Source: SCGC-AG-212-J23 sp036406675
GTDB lineage: Bacteria; Pseudomonadota; Gammaproteobacteria; Burkholderiales; SG8-39
Reading direction: 5' to 3'
Assembly: GCA_036406675.1 (NCBI GenBank)
Contig: DASXAO010000084.1
Location: 1 to 64,000 of the forward strand
DNA: 64,000 nucleotides
The notes under the pieces were generated by a model. It made no database searches, was not told the DNA's origin, and was given only the letters and a program-made list of their open reading frames with translations. Position numbers and translations under genes: made by a program. Each line of letters starts with the position of its first letter. Position 1 is the first letter of the stretch. Below are positions 39,116 through 46,875 of this stretch, piece after piece.

Positions 39116-39958
39116 ATGCAGACCGACTACGTTCAGCGCTTCCTGTTCGAGGACCTCGACATTCGCGGGCGCCTCACCTGCCTCACGGGCGCCTGGCAGC
39201 GGATGCTCGACGGCCGGGACTATCCGCAGGACGTCGCGTCGCTTCTTGGCCACACCACCGCCCTCAACGTCCTGCTCGGCGCCAACCAGAAGGGCGCAGG
39301 ACGGGTCACGCTGCAAGTGCAAGGTTCGGGCCCGGTGAAGCTGCTCGTGGCCGACTGTACCTCCGAATTGAGGATCCGCGGCATGGCGACCTACGACAAG
39401 GACCTCGGCGCCACGCTGAGCGAGCGGGGCCTGCTCGGCGACGGCCGCCTCTCGGTCACGCTCGAGGACGTGAAGAGCGGGCGCCTCTACCAGAGCCTGG
39501 TGCCGCTCGAGGGCGAGAGCCTCGAGCAGATCTTCATCCACTACCTCGCGCAATCCGAGCAGATGCCGGCGTTCCTGCGCCTCTACGCCGACCGCGGCGC
39601 GCTGTGCGGCCTGCTGCTCGAGAAGCTGCCGCTCGCCGACAGCCGCGATCCCGATGGGTGGAACCGCATTACCCAGCTTGCTTCCACCCTGGAGCTGGAC
39701 GAGACGCGCGATGCGCAGCCTTACGATCTCCTCACGCGGGTATTCCCGGAGGAGCTGATGCGCGTGTTTCGCCTCTATGCCGTCGAATACCACTGTCCGT
39801 ACGACGAGGAAAAGGTGAAGGACATGCTGCGCGGCCTCGGCCGGCAGGAGGTGGAATCGATCCTCGCCGATCAGGGCGAAGTCGTGATCCGCAATGAAAT
39901 GTGCAACCACGAGTATCGCTTCGATGCGCGTGCGATAGCGGAGCTGTTTCTTCACTGA
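39116..39958 (+). CDS. hslO: Hsp33 chaperone with half of its zinc cysteines replaced
   Basis: 280 residues from the ATG at 39116 (the frame opens at 39098). The Hsp33 body is typical (RFLFEDLDIRGRLTCL, GHTTALNVLLGANQKG, RGMATYD, HYLAQSEQMPAFLRL). The redox switch should be C-x-C and C-x-x-C. Here residues 227-229 read C-P-Y and 260-263 read N-E-M-C, so Cys227 and Cys263 stay but the other two are Tyr229 and Asn260. Spacing matches E. coli exactly (31 residues between). Zinc binding and disulfide activation should be altered. A TATACT box lies 7 bases before the ATG. Confidence 0.92.
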   Translation: MQTDYVQRFLFEDLDIRGRLTCLTGAWQRMLDGRDYPQDVASLLGHTTALNVLLGANQKGAGRVTLQVQGSGPVKLLVADCTSELRIRGMATYDKDLGATLSERGLLGDGRLSVTLEDVKSGRLYQSLVPLEGESLEQIFIHYLAQSEQMPAFLRLYADRGALCGLLLEKLPLADSRDPDGWNRITQLASTLELDETRDAQPYDLLTRVFPEELMRVFRLYAVEYHCPYDEEKVKDMLRGLGRQEVESILADQGEVVIRNEMCNHEYRFDARAIAELFLH

Positions 39959-39997
39959 GGGGATTTTCCTGGCACGAAATTGGCTTGCGCGCATGGC

Positions 39998-40396
39998 ATG
40001 AAACTTCCCCTTCTGTGCCTGGCCGTCGCGCTCGGGCTCTGTGCCTGCAGCCGCGAGGAGCCCGCGATGGGCCAATCCAGGCCGCAGACGCGGATCGATG
40101 AGACGCGGGCGGTCGAGAAGGCAGCCGATGCCGGCAAGCCGCTCAGCGACGACTCGCTCACCCAGATCGTCCGTTCGGCCCTGGAGTCCGAATCGAGCCT
40201 GGACGCGCGCAAGATCGACGTCGAGAACACCCACGGCAATATCGCGCTGCACGGGACGGTCGAGTCCGAAGAGCAGCGCGAGAAGGCCGGGCGCATAGCC
40301 GGCGCGGTGGGCGGCGTTCGCAACGTGGTGAACGACCTCACCGTCGACAGCGCGGCGACCGGCGCGACGGCCTTGAAAAAAGACCCCCGAGAGTAG
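39998..40396 (+). CDS. BON-domain lipoprotein
   Basis: 132 residues from the ATG at 39998. Lipobox LCAC at about residue 15. One BON domain covers LSDDSLTQIVRSALESESSLDARKIDVENTHGNIALHGTVESEEQREKAGRIAGAVGGVRNVVNDL, the OsmY-like phospholipid-binding fold. Probably an envelope-stress lipoprotein. It follows hslO by 39 bases. Confidence 0.88.
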   Translation: MKLPLLCLAVALGLCACSREEPAMGQSRPQTRIDETRAVEKAADAGKPLSDDSLTQIVRSALESESSLDARKIDVENTHGNIALHGTVESEEQREKAGRIAGAVGGVRNVVNDLTVDSAATGATALKKDPRE

Positions 40397-40467
40397 TCCG
40401 AAGGAACCACCCGCGATGCGTCCGGGGGATGGCAGCGGCGCAGCGGCGCAGCTAGAGTAGGTCGCTC

Positions 40468-40542
40468 GCGGGAATAGCTTAGCTGGTAGAGCGCAACCTC
40501 TCCAGGGTTGAGGGATGAGTTCGAGACTCGTTTCCCGCTCCA
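40468..40542 (+). tRNA. tRNA-Gly (anticodon TCC), with unusual C33
   Basis: 75 bases with encoded CCA. Acceptor stem GCGGGAA (40468-40474) pairs with TTCCCGC (40532-40538). D-arm GCTT/GAGC, anticodon stem CAACC/GGTTG with loop TCTCCAG (anticodon TCC at 40501-40503), T-arm ATGAG/CTCGT around TTCGAGA. The near-universal U33 is C here (40500), and the variable loop is 4 bases. Stems are otherwise intact, matching betaproteobacterial tRNA-Gly. Confidence 0.88.
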
Positions 40543-40549
40543 GTCACCG

Positions 40550-40581
40550 AACGGGGTCAGGGCGCAAGCCCTGACCCCGTT
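40550..40581. terminator. Strong hairpin with GCAA tetraloop, two-way terminator
   Basis: AACGGGGTCAGGGC (40550-40563) pairs perfectly with its complement at 40568-40581 around a GCAA loop (40564-40567), a stable GNRA-type tetraloop. It sits between the tRNA on one strand and the end of the hydroxyacid oxidase gene on the other (stop at 40586). It shares the GGGGTCAG core with repeats at 8436 and 52328. Confidence 0.85.
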
Positions 40582-40585
40582 TCAG

Positions 40586-41731
40586 TCACTGGGAGGCGAG
40601 AATCCGTTCCCGTGTCATTTCGGCAAGCGCAGCGATGCCGAGCAGCGCCATGTCGCGGTCGACCTCGTCGCGCAGCAGCCGGATCGCGTGCGCGACGCCG
40701 GGCTGCCCGCCGACCGCCGCGGCGTAGAAGAACGGCCGGCCGACGAAGACGAAGCTCGCGCCGAGCGCGAGCGCCTTGAGGACGTGCGTGCCGCGCCGCA
40801 CGCCGCCGTCGAGCATCACCGTCATGCCGCCGGCTTCGGCGACGATGCCGGGAAGCACGCGCAGCGGGGCCACGGCGCCGTCGAGCTGGCGGCCGCCGTG
40901 GTTCGAGACGATGACGCCGTCGACGCCGAGCTCTCGCGCGCGGCGCGCGTCGGCCGCATCGAGAATGCCCTTCAGCACCAGCCGTCCCTGCCAGCGCCGG
41001 CGGATGCCCTCGATGTGCTGCCACGACAGCCGGTCGCGGCGGCCCGGATCGCGCTTGCCGGTGCGCGAGATGAGCGGCACGCGCGGCCCCATGTTCTCGA
41101 AGTGCGGCATGCCGTGATTGATGAGCGTGCGCAAGAGCATGCCGAAGAGCCAGCGGGGCCGCACCGCGCTGTCCCAGGCGAGGCGCAGCGTCGGACGCAG
41201 CGGCGTATGGAACCCGGTGCGGATGTAGTGCTCTCGATTGGACGCGACCTGCACGTCGCAGGTGACGACGAGCGTGTCGTAGCCGGCGCGCTCCACCCGG
41301 TCGACCAGCCGGTTGATCGTTTCCTCGTCGCCCGGAATGTAGGCCTGGAACCACGAAGTGGCGCCCGCGCTTCGCACCTGCTCGAGCGGCGTCAGCGCGG
41401 CGCCGCTCATGACCATCGGGATGTTCGCCTGCGCCGCGCCGCGGGCGAGCACGAGGTCGCCTTCGTACGCGGCCATCGAGGTGCCGCCCATCGGCGCGAT
41501 GCCGAATGGCGCGTCGTAAGTCCGCCCGAAGAGCACCGTCTTCTGCGTGCGCGCGGTGGTGTCGACCAGCATGCGCGGCAGGAAGGCGAAATCGTCCCAG
41601 GCCGCGAAATTCGCCCGGAGGGAGGCGTTCGTCTCCACCGCGCCCTCGGCGTAGCCGAAAATGGGACGCGGCAGCACCCGCCGGGCCGCGGCCTCGAAGT
41701 CTTCGAGCGACAGGAGGTCTTTCAGCTTCAC
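40586..41731 (-). CDS. FMN-dependent alpha-hydroxyacid oxidase/dehydrogenase (LldD type)
   Basis: 381 residues from a GTG at 41731, the usual family N-terminus (VKLKDLLSLEDFEAAARRVLP). FMN site: APFGIAPMGGTSMAAYEGD, TSWFQAYIPGDEE, LVVTCDVQ. Active-site His in IVSNHGGRQLDG, followed by the phosphate-binding LDGGVRRGTHVLKALALGASFVFVGRP. The family oxidises L-lactate, glycolate or mandelate. Which acid is used cannot be told from the sequence alone. Confidence 0.9.
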   Translation of the reverse strand: MKLKDLLSLEDFEAAARRVLPRPIFGYAEGAVETNASLRANFAAWDDFAFLPRMLVDTTARTQKTVLFGRTYDAPFGIAPMGGTSMAAYEGDLVLARGAAQANIPMVMSGAALTPLEQVRSAGATSWFQAYIPGDEETINRLVDRVERAGYDTLVVTCDVQVASNREHYIRTGFHTPLRPTLRLAWDSAVRPRWLFGMLLRTLINHGMPHFENMGPRVPLISRTGKRDPGRRDRLSWQHIEGIRRRWQGRLVLKGILDAADARRARELGVDGVIVSNHGGRQLDGAVAPLRVLPGIVAEAGGMTVMLDGGVRRGTHVLKALALGASFVFVGRPFFYAAAVGGQPGVAHAIRLLRDEVDRDMALLGIAALAEMTRERILASQ

Positions 41732-41752
41732 GACAGCCGCTAAGATATACGC

Positions 41753-42151
41753 ATGTCGTCCGTGCCGTCCGGCCTTGTTCCGCGCGAAAGCCTCGTCACC
41801 CTCGCCCACGTCATCTATGCGCTGCACGCGTTCAGCGTCCTGACCGGGCTAGCCACCGCGGCCCTGGTGGTCACCGCGTTCCTGACCGGCTGGCCCTCGA
41901 TCATCGCAGTGATCCTCAACTACGTGAAACGCTCCGAGGTGCGCGGGACCTGGCTCGATTCGCACTTCTCCTGGCAGATCCGCACCTTCTGGTTCGCGCT
42001 GCTGTGGGTCCTGCTCGGCGCGATCCTTTTCGCCACCGTCGTCGGCATCCTCTTCGCCTGGGCGATCTGGGTGATCACCGGCATCTGGGTGCTCTATCGC
42101 ATAATCCGCGGCTGGCTCGCGCTCGCTTCCCATAAGGCAATGCCGACATGA
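41753..42151 (+). CDS. Small membrane protein of unknown function
   Basis: 132 residues with three membrane helices, around residues 25-45, 80-100 and 100-118. The motif GTWLDSHFSWQIRTFWFALLW is typical of a family common in betaproteobacteria, often next to a DsbA-like gene. Only 21 bases separate it from the divergent oxidase gene. Its stop overlaps the next start (ATGA). Confidence 0.7.
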   Translation: MSSVPSGLVPRESLVTLAHVIYALHAFSVLTGLATAALVVTAFLTGWPSIIAVILNYVKRSEVRGTWLDSHFSWQIRTFWFALLWVLLGAILFATVVGILFAWAIWVITGIWVLYRIIRGWLALASHKAMPT

Positions 42152-42744
42152 CCCAACCCCGGGTACTCGAGGTTTTCTCGGACTACGTCTGCCCCTGGTG
42201 CTATCTCGGCTCGGCGCGCGTGGCGCGCCTCCAGAAGGAGCACGGCGTGCAGGTGAAGTTCGTGCACTTCCCGCTCCACCCCGACACCCCGCAGGAAGGC
42301 AAGAGCCTCGAGGCCCTCTTCGCCGGGCGCGGCTACGACATCCCGAGGATGCAGGCCCAGATGCGCGCGCGCATGGCGGCCGAGGGCCTGCCCTACGGCG
42401 ACCGGAAAATGACCTTCAACAGCCGGCTCGCGCAGGAGCTCGCGAGCTGGGCCGTATCGCAGCCCGGCGGCGAAGCGATCCACGACGCCCTCTTCCGCGC
42501 GTACTTCGTCGACGGCAAGAACATCGGCGACGCCAACGTTCTGGTCCAGATATCAGGACAGCTCGGCCTCGACGAGGCTCAAGCGCGCCAGGTCATCGAA
42601 AAGCGAACGCACAAGGCCGCGGTCGACGCCGACTGGGAAAAATCGCGCGAGTACGGCGTCACCGGCGTGCCCACCTACGTCGTCGGCGACCGCGGCGTGG
42701 TCGGCGCACAGCCCTACGAGACACTCGAAGAACTCGTTAGGTAA
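42148..42744 (+). CDS. DsbA-family (FrnE-like) oxidoreductase
   Basis: 198 residues without signal peptide. VFSDYVCPWCYLGSARVARL shows the CPWC redox site; the helical insert and cis-Pro VTGVPTYVVGDRGVVGAQPYETLEEL match FrnE-type cytoplasmic members. Translation is probably coupled to the preceding membrane protein. Confidence 0.9.
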   Translation: MTQPRVLEVFSDYVCPWCYLGSARVARLQKEHGVQVKFVHFPLHPDTPQEGKSLEALFAGRGYDIPRMQAQMRARMAAEGLPYGDRKMTFNSRLAQELASWAVSQPGGEAIHDALFRAYFVDGKNIGDANVLVQISGQLGLDEAQARQVIEKRTHKAAVDADWEKSREYGVTGVPTYVVGDRGVVGAQPYETLEELVR

Positions 42745-42745
42745 G

Positions 42746-42967
42746 TCAAGCCCGCTTCAGCCGACCTCTCCAGCGGTTCCAGGCAACGGCCGACCAGACG
42801 AGCTCGACGATGCCGAAAGGCCACGCGCCCTGAAGGAAGCCATAGGCGGACGCAAGCAGGCAAGCGACCGCAAACGCGAGCACGAAGTGAGGGCTGCGGT
42901 CTTCGACTGCATAGAAGAGCATCATCGCGGACACAGCGACGACACCGAAGACGGTAAGCGGATCCAT
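42746..42967 (-). CDS. Conserved small membrane protein
   Basis: 73 residues with three short hydrophobic segments (TVFGVVAVSAMMLFYAV, HFVLAFAVACLLASAYGFL, PFGIVELVWSAVAW). I recognise this pattern (MDPLTVFG at the start and GFLQGAWPFGIVE) from unnamed betaproteobacterial proteins. Function unknown. Confidence 0.65.
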   Translation of the reverse strand: MDPLTVFGVVAVSAMMLFYAVEDRSPHFVLAFAVACLLASAYGFLQGAWPFGIVELVWSAVAWNRWRGRLKRA

Positions 42968-43006
42968 GCGCCAGTCTAGCGGCGCAATTCTGCTGCGCCT
43001 GATCAG

Positions 43007-43405
43007 CTACGTCGCGAACGCCTCGACGAGCGGGCAGGGCGCTTCCGGCCTATTTTCGTGGCAAGCGCCGACCAGGCGCCGCAGTGCCTCGCGCATCGCC
43101 ACGAGGTCGGCGATTTTCCGCTCGATGTCGGCAAGGCGCCGTTCGCCGACGCCGCAGACGAGCGAGCAGCGGTTGCCGTCGGCGAGCGCGAGCAGATCGC
43201 CGATCTCGGCAAGGGAAAAGTCGAGTTGCTGCGCGCGCTTGATGAAGCGCACCCGGCGGAGATAGTCGGACGAATAGCGACGCACCCCGCCCAAGACCGA
43301 AACGGGAATCGGCACAAGCCGCCGGCGCTGGTAATAGCGAATCGTCTCTACGTTGACCCCTGCCCTCTTAGCGAGACGGGCGATCGTGAGGGCTTCATTC
43401 GTCAT
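43007..43405 (-). CDS. merR: MerR-type mercury-responsive regulator
   Basis: 132 residues. HTH: LTIARLAKRAGVNVETIRYYQRRRLV. The three mercury-binding cysteines of MerR are all in place: RCSLVCGVGE (first), GACHENRP (second), APCPLVEAF (third), with the long dimer helix between. A mer-type operator lies directly upstream. It should repress and, with Hg(II), activate the divergent genes. Confidence 0.9.
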   Translation of the reverse strand: MTNEALTIARLAKRAGVNVETIRYYQRRRLVPIPVSVLGGVRRYSSDYLRRVRFIKRAQQLDFSLAEIGDLLALADGNRCSLVCGVGERRLADIERKIADLVAMREALRRLVGACHENRPEAPCPLVEAFAT

Positions 43406-43410
43406 GGCTC

Positions 43411-43442
43411 TTGACTCCGTACTGCGGTACGCACCGCAAGAT
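43411..43442 (+). promoter_or_regulatory. mer operator/promoter with long spacer
   Basis: TTGACT (43411-43416) is followed by CCGTAC-TGCG-GTACG, a dyad CGTAC/GTACG (43418-43422, 43427-43431), very like the Tn501 mer operator. A weak -10 (GCAAGA 43436 or CAAGAT 43437) follows after 19-20 bases, the overlong spacer that MerR untwists. Confidence 0.75.
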
Positions 43443-43542
43443 TTTGATTGAATGCGCGGCTGGTGGTTCCGCTCGCGTATCCATCAATCGCGGGCAGCAA
43501 TGTCTACCATGGACCTTGGAGGATCTGGATGAGTGGCACAGC

Positions 43543-44007
43543 TTGAGCGGCAAGCAGTACCTGATATCGATCGGCGTGGGCGTGCTCACCTCGGTCATCC
43601 TTTCGGCCATCATGGTCACGGCGCTGAAGATCGGGGTATCGCCGATGCCGGCGCCGGTTTCGCTCGTCTTCGCCCAAACCCTCTTCGGCACGGATCTGCC
43701 GCTGCCCGTCGGGCTTCTCTTCCACGTGGCGTGGGTGACCTTCTGGTCCGTGTTCTACGTCGTGTTCTTCTGGGAGCACCTCACACTTGCGCGTGCGACC
43801 GGGCTTGCCGTGTTCCTGCTCGCGCTCATGTTCATCGTGATCTTCCCGTTCATCGGCTGGGGCCTTTTCGGCATGGACGTCGGACCGCGGGCGGTCGTCG
43901 GCGGCGTGGTCACACACGCGCTCTTCGCCATCATGCTTTGGGCGCTCGCGTACCGGACGTTCGGCACGCAGCACGAGCCGGCCGGACAGCGCCTTTCGCA
44001 CGCCTGA
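43543..44007 (+). CDS. Membrane protein in the mercury module
   Basis: About 154 residues if translation starts at TTG 43543 (SGKQYLISIGVG); the frame is open from 43411 and other starts (TTG 43516 or 43444) are possible. Four hydrophobic helices: LISIGVGVLTSVILSAIMVTAL, PLPVGLLFHVAWVTFWSVFYVVFF, ATGLAVFLLALMFIVIFPFIGWGLF, AVVGGVVTHALFAIMLWALAY. It has no MerT-type paired cysteines. First gene behind the mer promoter; role unknown. Confidence 0.6.
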   Translation: MSGKQYLISIGVGVLTSVILSAIMVTALKIGVSPMPAPVSLVFAQTLFGTDLPLPVGLLFHVAWVTFWSVFYVVFFWEHLTLARATGLAVFLLALMFIVIFPFIGWGLFGMDVGPRAVVGGVVTHALFAIMLWALAYRTFGTQHEPAGQRLSHA

Positions 44008-44012
44008 AGGAG

Positions 44013-44567
44013 ATGAGCAAGCACCTCGACAAGCTCGGCAGCCTTGGCTCGGTGGTTGCGGCTGCGGCCTGCCCGGTCTGCTTCCCCAAGCTCGCGCTGC
44101 TCGGCAGCCTCATCGGACTGGGCGCGTTCAGTGCCCACGAGGCGCAGTTCTTCATTGCGGCCCAGCTTCTGGTCATCGTCGCAGTGGCCGGCCAGGCGGT
44201 TGCATACCGGCAGCACCGCAACGCGTGGCTGCTCGGTGCGGCGTTCGTCAGCGGCGCGGCGGTGTTCGCCGGCTTGTACCTGTTCGGTTCAGAGTGGCTG
44301 ACCTACGCGGGCTTCGCTGGCCTCGTCGCGGCGAGCAGCGTGGACCTGTGGTCGCGCCTGAGCCTCAGGTTCGCCGGCACTTCCGTGATCACGTGCCCGA
44401 AGTGCGGAGCGCGCCGGCGCGAGCGCATGCCGACCGACGCCTGCCAGTTCTTCTACGAGTGCCGCGGCTGCGGCAGCGTGCTGCGTCCGCTGCCGGGCGA
44501 TTGCTGCGTGTTCTGCTCCTACGGCACCGTGAAGTGCCCGCCTAAGCACCAGGCGACGCCTGCATAG
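44013..44567 (+). CDS. MerC-like membrane protein with C-terminal zinc-ribbon-like domain
   Basis: 184 residues, good AAGGAG site. The first half is MerC-like: AAAACPVCFPKLALLGSLIGLGAF places a CPVC pair at the first membrane helix, then three more helices. The second half is a soluble cysteine-rich domain: TCPKCGARRRERM, YECRGCGSVLRPLPGDCCVFCSYGTVKCPP, three CxxC-type pairs. Mercury uptake to MerA is the usual role of MerC, yet no merA is present here. The GDCCVFCSYG domain is often found as a separate small protein. Confidence 0.8.
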   Translation: MSKHLDKLGSLGSVVAAAACPVCFPKLALLGSLIGLGAFSAHEAQFFIAAQLLVIVAVAGQAVAYRQHRNAWLLGAAFVSGAAVFAGLYLFGSEWLTYAGFAGLVAASSVDLWSRLSLRFAGTSVITCPKCGARRRERMPTDACQFFYECRGCGSVLRPLPGDCCVFCSYGTVKCPPKHQATPA

Positions 44568-45231
44568 CGCGCAGGTAATCGGCGAGCCGCCGCCCCGCCT
44601 GGTCGGGATAGCGCCGCTCGAGCGCCGCGAGCTCGGCGATGCGGTCGACCCTGAAATTGCGCCAGTTGTCGCGCGTCTCGCACCACGCGCCGAGCGTCCA
44701 GGTGCCACCCCAGAAGTAAAGGGCGATCGGCCAAACCTCGCGCGCGCTGCCCTTCCCCTGGGCGTCGCGGTAATCGAGCCGCAGCACGCGCCGCCCGCCG
44801 ATCGCCGCACGCACCGCCTCGAGACGCGCCATCGCCGCGGCGTCGACATGGAAGTTCGGTGCGTACAGCCGAGTCTGCTCGACCGCCATGCGCCGCTCCG
44901 CCGGCAGCGCCGCGACGATCTTCTCGATCGCGCTGCGCGCGGAGTCGGCGAGCACCGGCCCGCCCCAGGCCTCCACCATCCTGGCGCCGATGGCGAGCGC
45001 CTCGATTTCATTCAGCGTAAACATCAGCGGCGGGACGTCGAAGCCGGCTTGCAGGCGATAGCCCACCCCGGCCTCGCCCTCGAGCGGCACGCCTGAGAGA
45101 GAGAGGTCGCGGACGTCGCGGTACACCGTGCGCAGCGACACGCCGAGCCGGTCCGCCAGAAAGGCCGCCGTGGTGAGGCGGCGGCCCCGCAGGTACTGAA
45201 CGATGCGGAACAGGCGGTCGGCGCGCCGCAC
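44542..45231 (-). CDS. HTH and WYL-domain transcriptional regulator (YafY-like)
   Basis: 229 residues from a GTG. Winged helix RLFRIVQYLRGRRLTTAAFLADRLGVSLRTVYRDVRDLSLSGVP, then the WYL segment RRVLRLDYRDAQGKGSAREVWPIALYFWGGTWTLGAWCE, where the motif appears as LYF. It follows the VOC gene by 4 bases on the same strand; the pair is common. Overlaps the convergent MerC-like gene by 26 bases. Confidence 0.9.
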   Translation of the reverse strand: MRRADRLFRIVQYLRGRRLTTAAFLADRLGVSLRTVYRDVRDLSLSGVPLEGEAGVGYRLQAGFDVPPLMFTLNEIEALAIGARMVEAWGGPVLADSARSAIEKIVAALPAERRMAVEQTRLYAPNFHVDAAAMARLEAVRAAIGGRRVLRLDYRDAQGKGSAREVWPIALYFWGGTWTLGAWCETRDNWRNFRVDRIAELAALERRYPDQAGRRLADYLRAMQASPGA

Positions 45232-45235
45232 GAGC

Positions 45236-45604
45236 TCAGGTCATCGCGTGGAGCCCGATGCGGTTGCCTTCGCAGTCCTCGACGTGGGCGATCCAGCCCT
45301 GGTTGCCGGGAAGCTCGGTCTTGGGCAGGAGGATCCTGCCCCCGGCGGCTCGCGCCCGCTCGAGCGCAGCGTCGATGCCCGGCGTCGCCGCGAGGTAGGT
45401 CACGGTGCCCTTGCCGGACGGCTCGTAGCCTTCGCCGTGCACGAGGCAGCCGCCCACGCCCTGCGCGCCGTGCGGGAACAACGCGATGCGGAACGGGCCG
45501 AGCTTGTCGAACGCGAGCTCCGCGTCGAGCAGCTTTTCGTAGAACGCCGCCGCGCGCTTCAAATCCGCGACCGCGATTTCACTCCACACTACGCTGTTCT
45601 GCAT
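45236..45604 (-). CDS. VOC-superfamily protein
   Basis: 122 residues, one glyoxalase-like module: WSEIAVADLKRAAAFYEKLLDAEL, KGTVTYLAATPGIDAALERARAAGGRILLPKTELP, WIAHVEDCEGNRIGLHA. Likely ligand unknown. It is the first gene of a pair with the WYL regulator. Confidence 0.88.
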   Translation of the reverse strand: MQNSVVWSEIAVADLKRAAAFYEKLLDAELAFDKLGPFRIALFPHGAQGVGGCLVHGEGYEPSGKGTVTYLAATPGIDAALERARAAGGRILLPKTELPGNQGWIAHVEDCEGNRIGLHAMT

Positions 45605-45677
45605 CTCGCTTCTCCTTCAAGTGACGTGCGGGATCGCACCTCGCGCAGCTTGCGCCGGCACTACTGACAACGTGCTG

Positions 45678-46802
45678 TCAGGAGGCCGTCGACGGCGGCC
45701 GCGCCAGCTTCGTCCCCGGCCAGGCGTCGTGGCGCGCGCGCGCGTACTGCGGCGGATAGTCGAGCTTCACGTCAAAGCGCTCAGCCGCGTGCCAGACCCA
45801 GCGCGGGTTGTCGAGGAAGGCGCGCGCCATCGCCACCATGTCGGCCTTGCCTTCGGCGACGGCCGCCTCCGCCTGATCGGGATCCGCGATCATCCCGACC
45901 GCTCTGACGGAAAGAGAAGTATTTCTCTTCACGTGGTGAGCGAAAGGCAATTGGTAGCCTGGACCGACGTTCAGCTTCGCGTGCGAGACCAGGCCGCCGC
46001 TCGACACGCACACGTAGTCGAACCCCACGCGTTCGAGCTCGCGCGCATACGTCACCGCGTCTTCGGGCCCTAGGCCGCCGTCGGCCCAGTCGTTCGCGCT
46101 GATGCGCGCTCCCAACGCTCTTTCTCGGGGCCAAGCTTCGCGAACGGCGCGGGCCGCTTCCAGGGGGAACTTCATCCGCTCCCGGCCGTACTCGTCGCTC
46201 CTGCGGTTCGAAAGCGGCGACAGGAACTGGTGCAGGAGGTAGCCGTGCGCGGAGTGCAGCTCGAGCACGTCGAAGCCGATTCGCCTTGCTCTTTGCGCGG
46301 ACTGGACGAAGGCATCGACGAGCGCCATGATCTCGGCCCGGGTCAGCTCCCGCGGCGTGTGCCACTTTTCGCTGAACGGTAATGCAGAGGGCGCCACCGT
46401 GGGCCAGGGCGATTCGTGAGGGCCTAGGGCTTCGCGGCCTTCCCAGGGCACCTGCGTGGAAGCCTTGCGCCCGGCGTGGCCGATCTGGACGCCGATCGGG
46501 TTCTTCGACACCGTGCGACAGTGCGCCAGGACGCGCTTCATCGAAGCTTCGTTGTGATCGCTATAGAGGCCGGTGCAGCCGTGGGTGATGCGGCCCTCGC
46601 GGGTCACGTGCGTCGCCTCGACCATGACCAGGCCCGCGCCCGAGTAGGCGAGGTGCCCGAGGTGGACGAAGTGCCAGTCGTTCATGCTTCCGTCGTCGGC
46701 CGAGTACTGGCACATCGGCGAGACGACGATGCGATTCGGAAGGACGATGCCGCCAAGCTCCAGCGGTTGGAACAGGGCGGGCCGGGAGAGAGTGGAATTC
46801 AC
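45678..46802 (-). CDS. NADH:flavin oxidoreductase, old yellow enzyme (YqjM-like)
   Basis: 374 residues from GTG 46802. FMN site LGGIVLPNRIVVSPMCQYSADDG (the Cys of PMCQYS is the YqjM redox-tuning residue), VQIGHAGRKAS, and the catalytic pair ELHSAHGYLLHQFLSPLSNRRSDEYG. Reduces activated C=C bonds with NADPH/NADH. Diverges from the hemerythrin gene. Confidence 0.93.
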   Translation of the reverse strand: MNSTLSRPALFQPLELGGIVLPNRIVVSPMCQYSADDGSMNDWHFVHLGHLAYSGAGLVMVEATHVTREGRITHGCTGLYSDHNEASMKRVLAHCRTVSKNPIGVQIGHAGRKASTQVPWEGREALGPHESPWPTVAPSALPFSEKWHTPRELTRAEIMALVDAFVQSAQRARRIGFDVLELHSAHGYLLHQFLSPLSNRRSDEYGRERMKFPLEAARAVREAWPRERALGARISANDWADGGLGPEDAVTYARELERVGFDYVCVSSGGLVSHAKLNVGPGYQLPFAHHVKRNTSLSVRAVGMIADPDQAEAAVAEGKADMVAMARAFLDNPRWVWHAAERFDVKLDYPPQYARARHDAWPGTKLARPPSTAS

Positions 46803-46875
46803 GCGGCGATTCTATCCGTGAACCCGGACCGACCGCGCCGGTCGAAAGGGTTTCAAGCAAATCGCTAGGAGACCC

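Noticed and set aside
46815..46845. Possible SigK-type promoter before the hemerythrin gene (GAACCC-N16-TCGAAA)
   Set aside because: Both elements deviate from the two better matches; not enough to claim.
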